Of a DNA stretch of 64,000 nt, positions 1 through 7,800 are shown one piece after another (position 1 is the stretch's first letter; every line of letters starts with the position of its first letter). This DNA comes from Nitrospina sp052156635. GTDB lineage: Bacteria > Nitrospinota > Nitrospinia > Nitrospinales > Nitrospinaceae. The position numbers were made by a program, and so were the translations under genes. Below the pieces are notes generated by a model that had not been told where the DNA came from, did no database searches, and saw only the letters and a list, made by a program, of their open reading frames with translations. Location: the NCBI RefSeq assembly GCF_052156635.1, contig NZ_JBQKUO010000001.1, positions 682,001-746,000 of the forward strand. Reading direction: 5' to 3'.

Positions 1-1884
1 GAACCGCCCCAGGTCCAGCAGGTGCCGCACGATCTCCAGTTTCTGCTGGGGTTCGACGCGGGCGAAGACGCGGGCCCTGTTGATCAGCGCCGCTTTTTCT
101 TCCGGGTCCTGGACTTCTTTCAGCTTCACACCCGAGACGACGTCTTCCATGGTGCCGGCCAACCCCAGTTCCCGGGCGATGGCCAGCGCCGTCTTGGGAT
201 GGTCGCCGGTGACCATGGCCACATCAATTCCCGCCTTCCGGCAGGCCGCAACCGCGTCCGCCGCTTCCGGCCGCAACGGGTCGATCATCCCCACCAGTCC
301 CATGAAAGTGAGTCCCTGCATCCGGTCGACCAGAGGCGAGTCCGTATCCGGGCCCGATTTTCCCGCCAGAGCCAGCACCCGGTAACCGGCCTCCGCCAGG
401 TGTTCGGCCTGCTCAATCACCGCCGGGGCATCGACCGGGCATTCCCCGCCCCGGGTGATCATGGTGGCACACATCGGCAGGATTTTTTCATAAGCTCCTT
501 TCACGGAGATGCATCCCTCATCCGGACCCTTGTGCAGGGTGGCGGCATACTGGTTTTCGGGTTCGAAAGGAATTTCCCGGACCAGCTCGAACCGGTCCTG
601 AAGGCTGTTGGGATTGATCCCGGATTTGTAGGCAAGAACCAGAAACGCCAGGTCGACGGCATCCCCATACCCTCCCCAGGCTCCATTTTTGTGAAGCAGT
701 TCCGCGTCATTGCAAAGGGCTCCCGCCGTAACCAAAGGCGCAAGAAGTTTGGCCTGCAGGGCGGGATCCAGGCCCTCCGCCGACCCGACCGCCCCTTCCG
801 GGGTCAGCCCGCTTCCCTCAACCGGGAAAGGCGACAGGCCGGGCAGGACGATCAGTTTGACGGTCATTTGATTGACCGTCAGCGTTCCGGTCTTGTCGGT
901 CGCGACAAAATTGCACGATCCCAGCGATTCCACCGCCGGGAGTTTGCGGACGATGACGTTGCGTTTCGCCATGCGCCGGCTGGCGATGGCAAGCGCCACG
1001 GTCAGCGCGACAGGCAATCCTTCCGGAATGGCCGATACCGCAAGGGCCACGCTGAACATCAGAACATCAAACCAGCCCTGCCCCATCAAAAGCAGGTACG
1101 TGGCCATCATCAGGGTGATCAACAGCAGGGCCACCGCGATGTTTTTTGTGAACGCTTCCATGCGGATCAAAAGCGGCGGCTTGGCGGACACCCCCGTTGC
1201 CAGGGAACCCGCGATTTTGCCCAGCTCGGTCTTGTAACCCGTGGCAACCACCAGGCCCCGGCCACGCCCGCGGGTGACCATCGATCCCGTGAAGGCCATG
1301 TTCTTCCGGTCGGCGAGCGGCGTGTTGGCGGCAAGCACCGCACCCTGGTCTTTGCCGATGGGCAGCGACTCCCCCGTCAACAGGGATTCGTCGATTTCAA
1401 ACGAATAGGTGTGGATCAGGCGCAGGTCGGCGGGAACCTTCCTGCCCGATTCGAGCAACACCACGTCCCCCGGCACCAGGTTCTCCGCATCCACTTCAAA
1501 CACCTCGTTGTCCCGCTCCACCAGTGCCCTGGAAGCGCTCATTCTTTTTAAAGCCAGCGCACTTTTCTCCGCGCCGTATTCCTGTACCGTGCCGATGATG
1601 GCGTTGATCAAAAGCACAGCCCCTATGAAAAGGGCGTCCGTGTAAACTCCAAGTAAAATGGAAACCACTGCGGCCACGAGGAGGACATAAATCAGGGGAT
1701 TGAGAAACTGGCGGAGAAAAATTTCGAGGGCGGTCGGAGGGGGTTTGGCAGGCAGGACATTGCGCCCGTATTGCTGCAGGCGGGACACGGCATCTTCGGA
1801 GGCAAGGCCCTTTGGAGAAGAACGGAATCGTTGATACGCACCGTCAACATCCAGCGCATGCGCGGGCTGGGCAGGTGTATCCAC
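1..1884 (-). CDS. P-type Ca2+/cation-transporting ATPase (P2A-like), 3' part cut off by window edge
   Basis: Inner-membrane pump that would use ATP to move a cation, probably Ca2+. The 628 visible codons begin at a GTG (1884-1882) preceded by GGGAGG. Visible in order: cation-ATPase N-terminal domain, first transmembrane pair (about 55-100), actuator motif LTGES, the ion-site motif PEGLP at about 287, the phosphorylation motif DKTGT with Asp330, the nucleotide-binding domain, and the P-domain motif VTGDHPKTA. PEGLP is typical of the P2A (SERCA/PMR1-like) class, but substrate cannot be fixed from sequence. The TGDGVNDAP hinge and TM5-10 lie beyond base 1. No same-strand neighbour lies upstream; a nitrobindin gene diverges from it. 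Confidence 0.9.
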   Translation of the reverse strand, partial: MDTPAQPAHALDVDGAYQRFRSSPKGLASEDAVSRLQQYGRNVLPAKPPPTALEIFLRQFLNPLIYVLLVAAVVSILLGVYTDALFIGAVLLINAIIGTVQEYGAEKSALALKRMSASRALVERDNEVFEVDAENLVPGDVVLLESGRKVPADLRLIHTYSFEIDESLLTGESLPIGKDQGAVLAANTPLADRKNMAFTGSMVTRGRGRGLVVATGYKTELGKIAGSLATGVSAKPPLLIRMEAFTKNIAVALLLITLMMATYLLLMGQGWFDVLMFSVALAVSAIPEGLPVALTVALAIASRRMAKRNVIVRKLPAVESLGSCNFVATDKTGTLTVNQMTVKLIVLPGLSPFPVEGSGLTPEGAVGSAEGLDPALQAKLLAPLVTAGALCNDAELLHKNGAWGGYGDAVDLAFLVLAYKSGINPNSLQDRFELVREIPFEPENQYAATLHKGPDEGCISVKGAYEKILPMCATMITRGGECPVDAPAVIEQAEHLAEAGYRVLALAGKSGPDTDSPLVDRMQGLTFMGLVGMIDPLRPEAADAVAACRKAGIDVAMVTGDHPKTALAIARELGLAGTMEDVVSGVKLKEVQDPEEKAALINRARVFARVEPQQKLEIVRHLLDLGRF

Positions 1885-2259
1885 AAAAGCCTCCCAATCA
1901 AAATTTTAATTTCTCCGGCTTTGATTTGAAACGCCTGCCGGAGATCGGCTTGCAATCGGCCTCTGCTTCCATCCGCCTGCCGCAGAAGGTCCCTCACACA
2001 GCCTTGCCAACAGGAGATGCTTACAGATAACTGCATTTCCCGACGGGATTCAATTCCAAAATTTGCATGGAAACGTCCCCCTGGTTCCAGCAACCGGTTG
2101 GGTGAACTCGATTACACCTGAACCCTTTCCGGACTCCCTGCAGTGAAACCAGGAAGCATTTTTAACTGTCACCCGCGGTCAATTGATTGTAAATTTGACG
2201 CAAACCAGTCATCCGGAAACGAAATCCGAACTGTCATTCAAATTGTGAGGAGATGGCCC
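1885..2259. other. Intergenic gap between divergent genes
   Basis: 375 bp between the ATPase start (-) and the nitrobindin start (+). It must hold both promoters. I see no convincing -35/-10 pair, RNA gene or repeat. Short reading frames here are shadows. Confidence 0.5.
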
Positions 2260-2826
2260 ATGACCGACCCGATTTTAGAGCACCTGGGTCCGCTGGCACC
2301 GCTTGCGGGAACCTGGGAAGGCACGAAGGGAGACGACACCGCACCTTCCGATGACCGCGGCGTGGAAAAAAACCTGTTCCGCGAACGCATCACCTTCGAA
2401 CCGATGACACCCGTCACCAACCACGAACAAATTCTGTTTGGCCTGCGCTACGCCACCACGGCCTGGCGGCTGGAGGAAACCAGTCCGTTTCATGAAGAAC
2501 GTGGTTACTGGATGTGGGACGGGAGAGCCAAACAGGTGCTGCGTTGTTTCACCATTCCCCGCGGGATCAGCGTGCTGGCCGGGGGCACGGCGGTGCCGGA
2601 TGCCAGGTCCTTCGAGATGGTGGCAGAGGTCGGATCACCCACTTACGGCATCTGCTCCAACCGATTTTTGGACGAGGAGTTCAAAACCGTGCGGTACGAA
2701 TTGAAGGTGGTGGTGCACGATAACGACAACTGGAGCTACGAGGAGGACACGCAGATCCAGATCAAGGGTCAGAGCGAGTTGTTTCACCATATCGACAAGA
2801 ACACGCTGACCCGCGTCGAGCTGTGA
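2260..2826 (+). CDS. Nitrobindin-like haem-binding beta-barrel protein (THAP4-like/DUF1794)
   Basis: 188 aa cytosolic protein. The start ATG at 2260 is chosen because GAGG/AGGAG lies just upstream; an in-frame upstream extension has no ribosome site. The N-terminal GTWEGTKGD (17-25) matches the family's GxWxGxG signature. The C-terminal FHHIDKNTLTRV (175-186) carries the His expected to be the axial haem ligand. Nitrobindins bind ferric haem in a ten-stranded barrel and react with NO or peroxynitrite; that role here is inferred from the family. Single gene followed by a strong hairpin. Confidence 0.8.
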   Translation: MTDPILEHLGPLAPLAGTWEGTKGDDTAPSDDRGVEKNLFRERITFEPMTPVTNHEQILFGLRYATTAWRLEETSPFHEERGYWMWDGRAKQVLRCFTIPRGISVLAGGTAVPDARSFEMVAEVGSPTYGICSNRFLDEEFKTVRYELKVVVHDNDNWSYEEDTQIQIKGQSELFHHIDKNTLTRVEL

Positions 2827-2830
2827 GGGC

Positions 2831-2865
2831 AAAAAAAAACCGGCGGGGCGAAAGGCCCCGCCGGT
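2831..2865 (-). terminator. Intrinsic terminator of the cold-shock gene, shared by the convergent gene
   Basis: An 11-bp GC-rich stem (2839-2849 with 2855-2865) with a 5-base loop, flanked at 2831-2838 by a run of A that becomes a U-tract on the minus strand. It sits just past the end of the cold-shock gene and just past the nitrobindin stop. Confidence 0.8.
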
Positions 2866-2884
2866 TCGAAAGTGGTTCGTTATG

Positions 2885-3085
2885 TTACCTCGGCTGAACC
2901 TTGGTGGCCTGCGGGCCTTTCGGGCTCTGACCCGCTTCGAAATCCACCGCCTGACCGTCGGTCAGCGTCTTGAAGCCGTCCCCTTGAATCTCCGAAAAAT
3001 GAACAAAATAATCTTTACCATCTTCGGACTCGATGAAACCATAACCTTTGCTTTCATTAAACCACTTTACAGTGCCTTTAGACAT
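2885..3085 (-). CDS. Cold-shock protein, CspA family
   Basis: 66 aa single-domain OB-fold RNA/DNA chaperone. RNP1 is KGYGFIE (13-19) and RNP2 is YFVHF (26-30), with the aromatic residues that stack on single-stranded nucleic acid. Length is normal for CspA. The region upstream (3086-3199) is a probable long 5' leader, usual for csp genes. Which paralogue it is (cold-inducible or constitutive) cannot be told. Confidence 0.95.
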   Translation of the reverse strand: MSKGTVKWFNESKGYGFIESEDGKDYFVHFSEIQGDGFKTLTDGQAVDFEAGQSPKGPQATKVQPR

Positions 3086-3199
3086 ACTCTTGCTTCTCCT
3101 GTTGGTGCGTACGCCTTGCCGGTGAGGTTCGGCGCGTAGCGCCCCGATTTTTATTGGGGTTGTTCATTCAAGGGTGCTTCATGGACAGCCTGCGGTTAC

Positions 3200-3222
3200 A
3201 AAAAAACCATCCCGAGGGATGG
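3200..3222 (-). terminator. Intrinsic terminator of the methyltransferase gene
   Basis: Stem 3207-3222 (CCATCCC/GGGATGG around a short loop) followed on the minus strand by seven U (3200-3206). It lies between the methyltransferase stop and the cold-shock gene, so it should insulate the two. Confidence 0.75.
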
Positions 3223-3366
3223 CCGCGTAGATAACTTCCTGTCTTAAACTCTACCTCACCCCGAGCGCGGATTCCGAGAATCCTGCTACCCGTTGACTTG
3301 CGTCAACCCACATTGTCCTTTCCACGGTAACACGCTTTTTTGGCAAAAGATATCTAAAAAAAGAGT

Positions 3367-3972
3367 TCAAACGGATTCCTCATCCAGCTTCTTTTCCCAG
3401 TGAAAAACGCGCATGGGGGGCAGGTTGCGCCATTCCACCGCCGCCCGGGCCCGCCCGAAATGGGGTCGCGACAGCCTGGCTACGCGCCGGCTCACCTGGT
3501 AAGCCACAAACCGGCCTTTGGGAGCCAGGTTGTCCGCAACCGTGGCCAGAACCCGGCTGCCATGTTCCGGGCTCATGGTGCTGAACGGAATGCCCGACAC
3601 CACCACATCCGGCGTATCCAGCCCATACGTTTGCAGGATGTTTTCCAGTTCCTCCGCCCGTCCCTGGTGGGCAATGAGGCGGTCGTCCTGGATCTGGTTG
3701 AGCGCACGGTGAAAGCGGTCGTTGACTTCGATGCTGAGCAGGGTGGCATCCCGGGGCATGGCACGCAGGATGGCCCGGGTGGTCCCACCGGTACCCGCTC
3801 CCAGCTCCACGACGGTCCCAGCTGTCGCGATCCGACACCGTTCTAGAATGCGTTGCTCCAGGTATCGGGAACTGGGAACGATCGAACCGATCTGCAAAGG
3901 GTGTTTTAAAAATTCACGAAAAAACAGAAACCCCCCGTTCAATTTTGGGCGGCCGTTGTTGGTTTTCATCAT
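3367..3972 (-). CDS. PmtA-like SAM-dependent methyltransferase
   Basis: About 201 aa class I methyltransferase. FLKHPLQIGSIVPSS is characteristic of the phospholipid N-methyltransferase/rRNA-dimethylase-like group, followed by the SAM motif VELGAGTGGTTRAIL and an IEVNDRFH motif II. PmtA enzymes methylate phosphatidylethanolamine toward phosphatidylcholine; the substrate here is inferred only from the family. The start is uncertain: the reading frame opens at a GTG at 4053, but the ATG at 3972 (or 3969) gives the usual family length. Monocistronic, ended by the hairpin at 3200-3222. Confidence 0.75.
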   Translation of the reverse strand: MMKTNNGRPKLNGGFLFFREFLKHPLQIGSIVPSSRYLEQRILERCRIATAGTVVELGAGTGGTTRAILRAMPRDATLLSIEVNDRFHRALNQIQDDRLIAHQGRAEELENILQTYGLDTPDVVVSGIPFSTMSPEHGSRVLATVADNLAPKGRFVAYQVSRRVARLSRPHFGRARAAVEWRNLPPMRVFHWEKKLDEESV

Positions 3973-4365
3973 GTCCGATTGTGGGGTTGGAATTGAAAAT
4001 GCATTTTTGGTCAGAAATTCATTATACAGATCACATGTGAGGCCGCAATCCACCCTGCCTTGAATCAGGGTTTCGACCCAACCACAAATGTTTCGCGTCG
4101 AAGACTTAAACCGTTCTTATAAAAAGTTTCTATTTCTAAAATATGGAAATCCAAACCTTTCTGTCCGGTATCCGGAGTCCGATGTAATTAAAACTTTTTT
4201 ATGAATTTGAAGGCCTTACACTAATTTTATCCGTCATTGAACCTGTTTTTTAGGGCATAGCGCTTTTTTTTTTACGCAAGCAGGCGGATGACACCGAGCT
4301 CAATCAATGGGAGGAAATGCCGCCCGGGAACGCGGCCTGCAGGAAACTTGAGGAGGGGAAAGGAA
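3973..4365. other. Intergenic gap, AT-rich, divergent promoters
   Basis: 393 bp of AT-rich sequence between the methyltransferase (-) and the TPR gene (+). It must contain both promoters. No clear sigma-70 pair, RNA or repeat is recognised. Confidence 0.5.
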
Positions 4366-5136
4366 ATGTTTTCCAACCAACTGCTTGAAAAAGGCAAAGC
4401 GGCTCATAAGCAGGGCCGGTATGAGGAAGCCATTCAATTTCTCGAACAATTTCTTGAATCGCATCTGACACAATTGGGCGAAAACCATCCGGTTGTTGCC
4501 GCCACGTGGTTCCGGCTGGGCCAACTCTGGATGGAAAGAGGCGACCCGAAACAAGCGCTGACCCAGTTCGCAAAGACCAAGGACAGCCAGATACGGAATC
4601 TCGGAGAAACCCATGTTCATTTGACCAACACCTGGAACCAGATGGCCGCCGCCTGCGTGGATCAGGGAGATTACGACCACGCCATCGAATGCCACCAGGA
4701 GGCTTTGAATATCAGCCTGCGGCATTACAGCGAATTCCATCCCTCGGTCGCGTTGACCTGCAAGAGCCTTGGGATGGTGTGGTACCGCAAGGGCGATCTC
4801 GAACAGGCGCTTACCTATATTCAAAAAGCGCTGGGCGGTTTCCGGGTGATCTGTGCCGAGGACCATCCTCTTCTCGCCCAGACCTGGAACAACCTCGGTA
4901 TGATTTGCGAAGCGCAGGGTAATGACAGCGAAGCGAAGAGCTATTTCACCAAGGCCTTGAATGTGGCACGAAAAGCGAAACTGGATACATTGAAATTCAC
5001 GCTCGAACAGAAACTGGAACAGGAAGAAACCGCTCCCTCCGAACCCCAGAGCGCCGAACCTCAAAAAGCGGCTCCACAATCCGACAGCCCCTGTCCCCAA
5101 TCCGCAAGCGATCCACAAAACCTCGTTACCGGCTGA
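4366..5136 (+). CDS. Kinesin-light-chain-type TPR protein
   Basis: 256 aa soluble protein with about four to five ~42-residue TPR_12-type repeats, for example HPVVAATWFRLGQLWMERGD and HPLLAQTWNNLGMICEAQGN, then a Pro/Gln/Glu-rich C-terminal tail after about residue 215. The ATG at 4366 has a near-perfect AGGAGG site; an ATG upstream in frame has none. No enzymatic domain or signal peptide is seen, so a protein-protein scaffold is likely. The next gene on this strand starts 185 bp downstream. Confidence 0.8.
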   Translation: MFSNQLLEKGKAAHKQGRYEEAIQFLEQFLESHLTQLGENHPVVAATWFRLGQLWMERGDPKQALTQFAKTKDSQIRNLGETHVHLTNTWNQMAAACVDQGDYDHAIECHQEALNISLRHYSEFHPSVALTCKSLGMVWYRKGDLEQALTYIQKALGGFRVICAEDHPLLAQTWNNLGMICEAQGNDSEAKSYFTKALNVARKAKLDTLKFTLEQKLEQEETAPSEPQSAEPQKAAPQSDSPCPQSASDPQNLVTG

Positions 5137-5321
5137 CTTCTATTTCCGGGTCCCGGTGGTTCCGCCTGCGCCGCCGGCAAACCTTCAAATTGTACAAACC
5201 TAATTACGGTCTGCCTTCATCCAAATAGAAAGACACCTCCGCGCTCCCGGTCCGGAATGGTTCCGGTTGCAGCTGCCCCCGAACCGGCCGGCCAACGGAG
5301 GCCACTTCAAGGAGGCCGTTC

Positions 5322-6971
5322 ATGAAAGCATCCGATCTGTTTGTGCGTGCTCTCGAACAGGAAGGCGTCGAAGCCATATTCGGCGTGCCCGGCGAGGAAA
5401 CGCTGAACCTGATGGAATCCCTGCGTCAATCCAACATCCAGTTCATCCTCACCCGCCATGAGCAGGCGGCAGGATTCATGGCCGCCACCTATGGCCGGCT
5501 GACCGGCCGGGTGGGGGTTTGTCTGTCGACGCTCGGACCCGGCGTGACCAATTTGGTGACCGCCGGTGCATACGCCCAATTGGGCGCAATGCCGATGCTG
5601 ATGATCTCCGGCCAGAAACCGATCAAGAAAAGCAAGCAGGGACGGTTCCAGATCGTCGACGCCATCGCCATGATGCGGCCGCTGACCAAGTCCACGCGGC
5701 AGGTGGTCCATGGCAACAGCATTCCCGTCATCGTGCGCGAGTCGGTGCGACTGGCGCAGGAAGAACGCCCCGGCGCGGTGCACATCGAACTGCCGGAAGA
5801 CATCGCCGAAGAAGAGTGCACCTCCCAGCCGTATCCGGTCCAGGCCGTGCGCCGACCCCACGCGGATGAACTCGCCATTGAGCAGGCCGCCGGAATGCTC
5901 ATGCAGGCGAAACGGCCTTTGGTGCTCATCGGCGCGGGCGCCAACCGTTACCGAACCAGTCAGGCGCTCAAGCAGTTCGTCGATCACACGGGCATCTATT
6001 TTTTCAACACGCAGATGGGCAAGGGCGTGGTCGACGAACGGCATCCGAAATTTCTCGGCACCGCCGCGCTTTCACACAAGGACTATTTGCACTGCGCCAT
6101 CGAGCAGGCCGACCTCATCCTCAACGTCGGTCACGACGTCATCGAAAAACCGCCGTTCTTCATGCACGCCAGCGGTGCCACCCAGGTCATCCACGTCAAT
6201 TTCTTTTCGTCCAACGTGGATGAGGTGTACTTTCCGCAACTCGATGTGGTGGGCGACATCGCCGACAGCATCGAACGCCTGCGCGAACAGGTGAGCCCTG
6301 CCGCGCACTGGGACTTCAGTTTTTATGAAAAGGTGAAGCAGGAACTGGAACAGCATATCGAGGAAAAATCCGCGCTGAAACGGTTTCCAGTGGGACCGGA
6401 ATACCTCGTCGGCGAAATCCGCCGCATCATGCCGGATGACGGCATCCTCGCCCTCGACAACGGCCTTTACAAAATCTGGTTCGCGCGAAACTACAAGGCA
6501 TACGGACTCAACACCCTGCTTCTCGACAACGCGCTGGCCAGCATGGGCGCGGGACTGCCTTCGGCCATGGCGGCGCGCATGGTGTTTCCGGATCGCAAGG
6601 TGATGGCCATTTGCGGTGACGGCGGCTTCATGATGAACGCACAGGAACTGGAAACCGCCGTGCGGCTGAAGCTGGACCTGGTGGTCGTGGTGCTGTGCGA
6701 CAACGCGTACGGTATGATCAAGTGGAAGCAGACCGGACTCGGATTCCCCGCGTTCGGTATGGATTACACCAACCCGGACTTCTGCAAATTTGCCGAGGCC
6801 CATGGAGCCACCGGGCACCGGGTGAAGCGGGCGGAAGAGTTGTCCCTGGTGTTGAAGGAATGCCTGGACACGCCGGGCATCCACCTGGTGGAGGTGCCGG
6901 TCGATTATTCCGAGGATGAAAAGGACCTGATCGAGGAGATCAAAACCAAAACCGCGGCGTTGCAGGAATGA
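5322..6971 (+). CDS. Acetolactate synthase-like ThDP-dependent enzyme, large subunit
   Basis: 549 aa, all three domains of the AHAS/POX family. The PYR domain holds catalytic Glu47 in RHEQAAGFMA, which activates ThDP. A central Rossmann-like domain follows. The PP domain has the ThDP/Mg motif GDGGF at 432-436, continuing to DNAYGMIKWK near 460. AAGGAGG precedes the ATG. It would condense two pyruvates to acetolactate or a related ligation. No regulatory small subunit gene is next to it, so a catabolic AlsS-type or uncharacterised ThDP enzyme is as likely as an IlvB involved in branched-chain synthesis. Confidence 0.8.
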   Translation: MKASDLFVRALEQEGVEAIFGVPGEETLNLMESLRQSNIQFILTRHEQAAGFMAATYGRLTGRVGVCLSTLGPGVTNLVTAGAYAQLGAMPMLMISGQKPIKKSKQGRFQIVDAIAMMRPLTKSTRQVVHGNSIPVIVRESVRLAQEERPGAVHIELPEDIAEEECTSQPYPVQAVRRPHADELAIEQAAGMLMQAKRPLVLIGAGANRYRTSQALKQFVDHTGIYFFNTQMGKGVVDERHPKFLGTAALSHKDYLHCAIEQADLILNVGHDVIEKPPFFMHASGATQVIHVNFFSSNVDEVYFPQLDVVGDIADSIERLREQVSPAAHWDFSFYEKVKQELEQHIEEKSALKRFPVGPEYLVGEIRRIMPDDGILALDNGLYKIWFARNYKAYGLNTLLLDNALASMGAGLPSAMAARMVFPDRKVMAICGDGGFMMNAQELETAVRLKLDLVVVVLCDNAYGMIKWKQTGLGFPAFGMDYTNPDFCKFAEAHGATGHRVKRAEELSLVLKECLDTPGIHLVEVPVDYSEDEKDLIEEIKTKTAALQE

Positions 6972-6987
6972 CCTGCGCGGGAAAACG

Positions 6988-7020
6988 CGGCACCGTCATG
7001 AAAACGTTTGGACGGTGCCG
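6988..7020. terminator. Perfect 10-bp hairpin between convergent genes
   Basis: CGGCACCGTC at 6988-6997 pairs with GACGGTGCCG at 7011-7020 around a 13-base loop. It lies between the ThDP enzyme (+) and the small basic protein (-). There is no clear U-tract, so a terminator role is only likely. Confidence 0.45.
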
Positions 7021-7037
7021 GACCGCAGCCGGCGGCT

Positions 7038-7232
7038 TCAGGCTTTTTTGCGGGTTTTCGTCGTTTTCGTCTGAACCGCTTTGGCGGGGGCTTTCTGCGC
7101 TTTGCCGGGTTTGTTGTTTTTGCGGAACATGGACGGCTTTTCGATCAGTTGCGCCGAGCGTTTCCGCAGGGAGTTTACGGAGATCACTTTCTTCAGATTT
7201 CCTGAGCTGTCAAATACCTTTACTTCATGCAT
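7038..7232 (-). CDS. Small basic hypothetical protein
   Basis: 64 aa. It starts MHEVKVFDSSGNLKKVISV and ends in a long Lys/Ala/Thr-rich tail that resembles nucleic-acid-binding tails. The ATG at 7232 follows AAAAGGAT. The longer frame upstream contains a terminator and is not credible. I recognise no family. It is separated from the oxidase locus by a terminator at 7287-7312, so it has its own promoter. Confidence 0.6.
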   Translation of the reverse strand: MHEVKVFDSSGNLKKVISVNSLRKRSAQLIEKPSMFRKNNKPGKAQKAPAKAVQTKTTKTRKKA

Positions 7233-7539
7233 GGACCGATATCCTTTTGGGTGCGGCAGGAGGGCCCGGAAAGGGGAGCGAGGCACAAAAAAGGCCATCG
7301 TTCGGGATGGCCGGCACTCAAACCTTTGTTTTATAAGGCTTTTTGTTTTTTCCGGGACTCCGGCGGGCGCCACCTTCTGCCTGTGTCAAACCATCTACAC
7401 TCTGTTTTGTTCCTTATTATAACACAGGCTTTGCACCTTTTGGAGGCCATTTGCCGGGCTGCCATCGGTTGCCCATTATGGCAAATAAAAGAGCCCCCGG
7501 CGCGCACCCGGTCCGCGGGCGGGGAAGCGGAATCCCGCG
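7233..7539. other. Intergenic gap containing a terminator
   Basis: 307 bp between two minus-strand genes. It holds the terminator at 7287-7312 and must hold the promoter of the small basic protein gene. Nothing else is recognised. Confidence 0.5.
7287..7312 (-). terminator. Intrinsic terminator of the oxidase operon
   Basis: GGCCATC (7293-7299) pairs with GATGGCC (7306-7312); on the minus strand the stem is followed by six U (7287-7292). It lies downstream of the small membrane-protein gene that follows the oxidase. Confidence 0.8.
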
Positions 7540-7740
7540 TCAACCCAAAGGCGGGGTCCAGTAGGTCCATAAATAGTATCCGCCCCAGACCAGCAGGCCG
7601 ACACACACCAGGATCAGCCAAACCGGAACATATCCATGCCGCTCACGGATGCCTGCGGTCTGGTAGGTGTACTCCGCATCGGACCCGTTTTTGCTTTCGG
7701 TGGCCTGCCGGCCGGTTTGTACGGTTTTGCTTTCCATCAT
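7540..7740 (-). CDS. Small single-pass membrane protein linked to the cbb3 oxidase
   Basis: 66 aa: polar N-terminus, then one transmembrane segment VWLILVCVGLLVWGGYYLW (about 40-58) and a short tail. The ATG at 7740 is preferred because GGAG lies about 7 bases upstream; an in-frame ATG 18 bases earlier lacks a site. It starts 60 bp after the oxidase stop on the same strand, before the terminator, so it is probably co-transcribed. It could be an accessory oxidase subunit in the style of CcoQ or CcoS, but no sequence signature proves this. Confidence 0.65.
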   Translation of the reverse strand: MMESKTVQTGRQATESKNGSDAEYTYQTAGIRERHGYVPVWLILVCVGLLVWGGYYLWTYWTPPLG

Positions 7741-7800
7741 CAACGTCTCCAATGACACCCTGAAAATAAATTTCGGTCCGCTCCCGCGATCCGGAAGAAA

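Noticed and set aside
22..1551. A 509-codon plus-strand frame
   Set aside because: It is antisense to the P-type ATPase, whose motifs (PEGLP, DKTGT, TGD) are unmistakable, and its translation is Arg/His/Gln-rich without a family signature.
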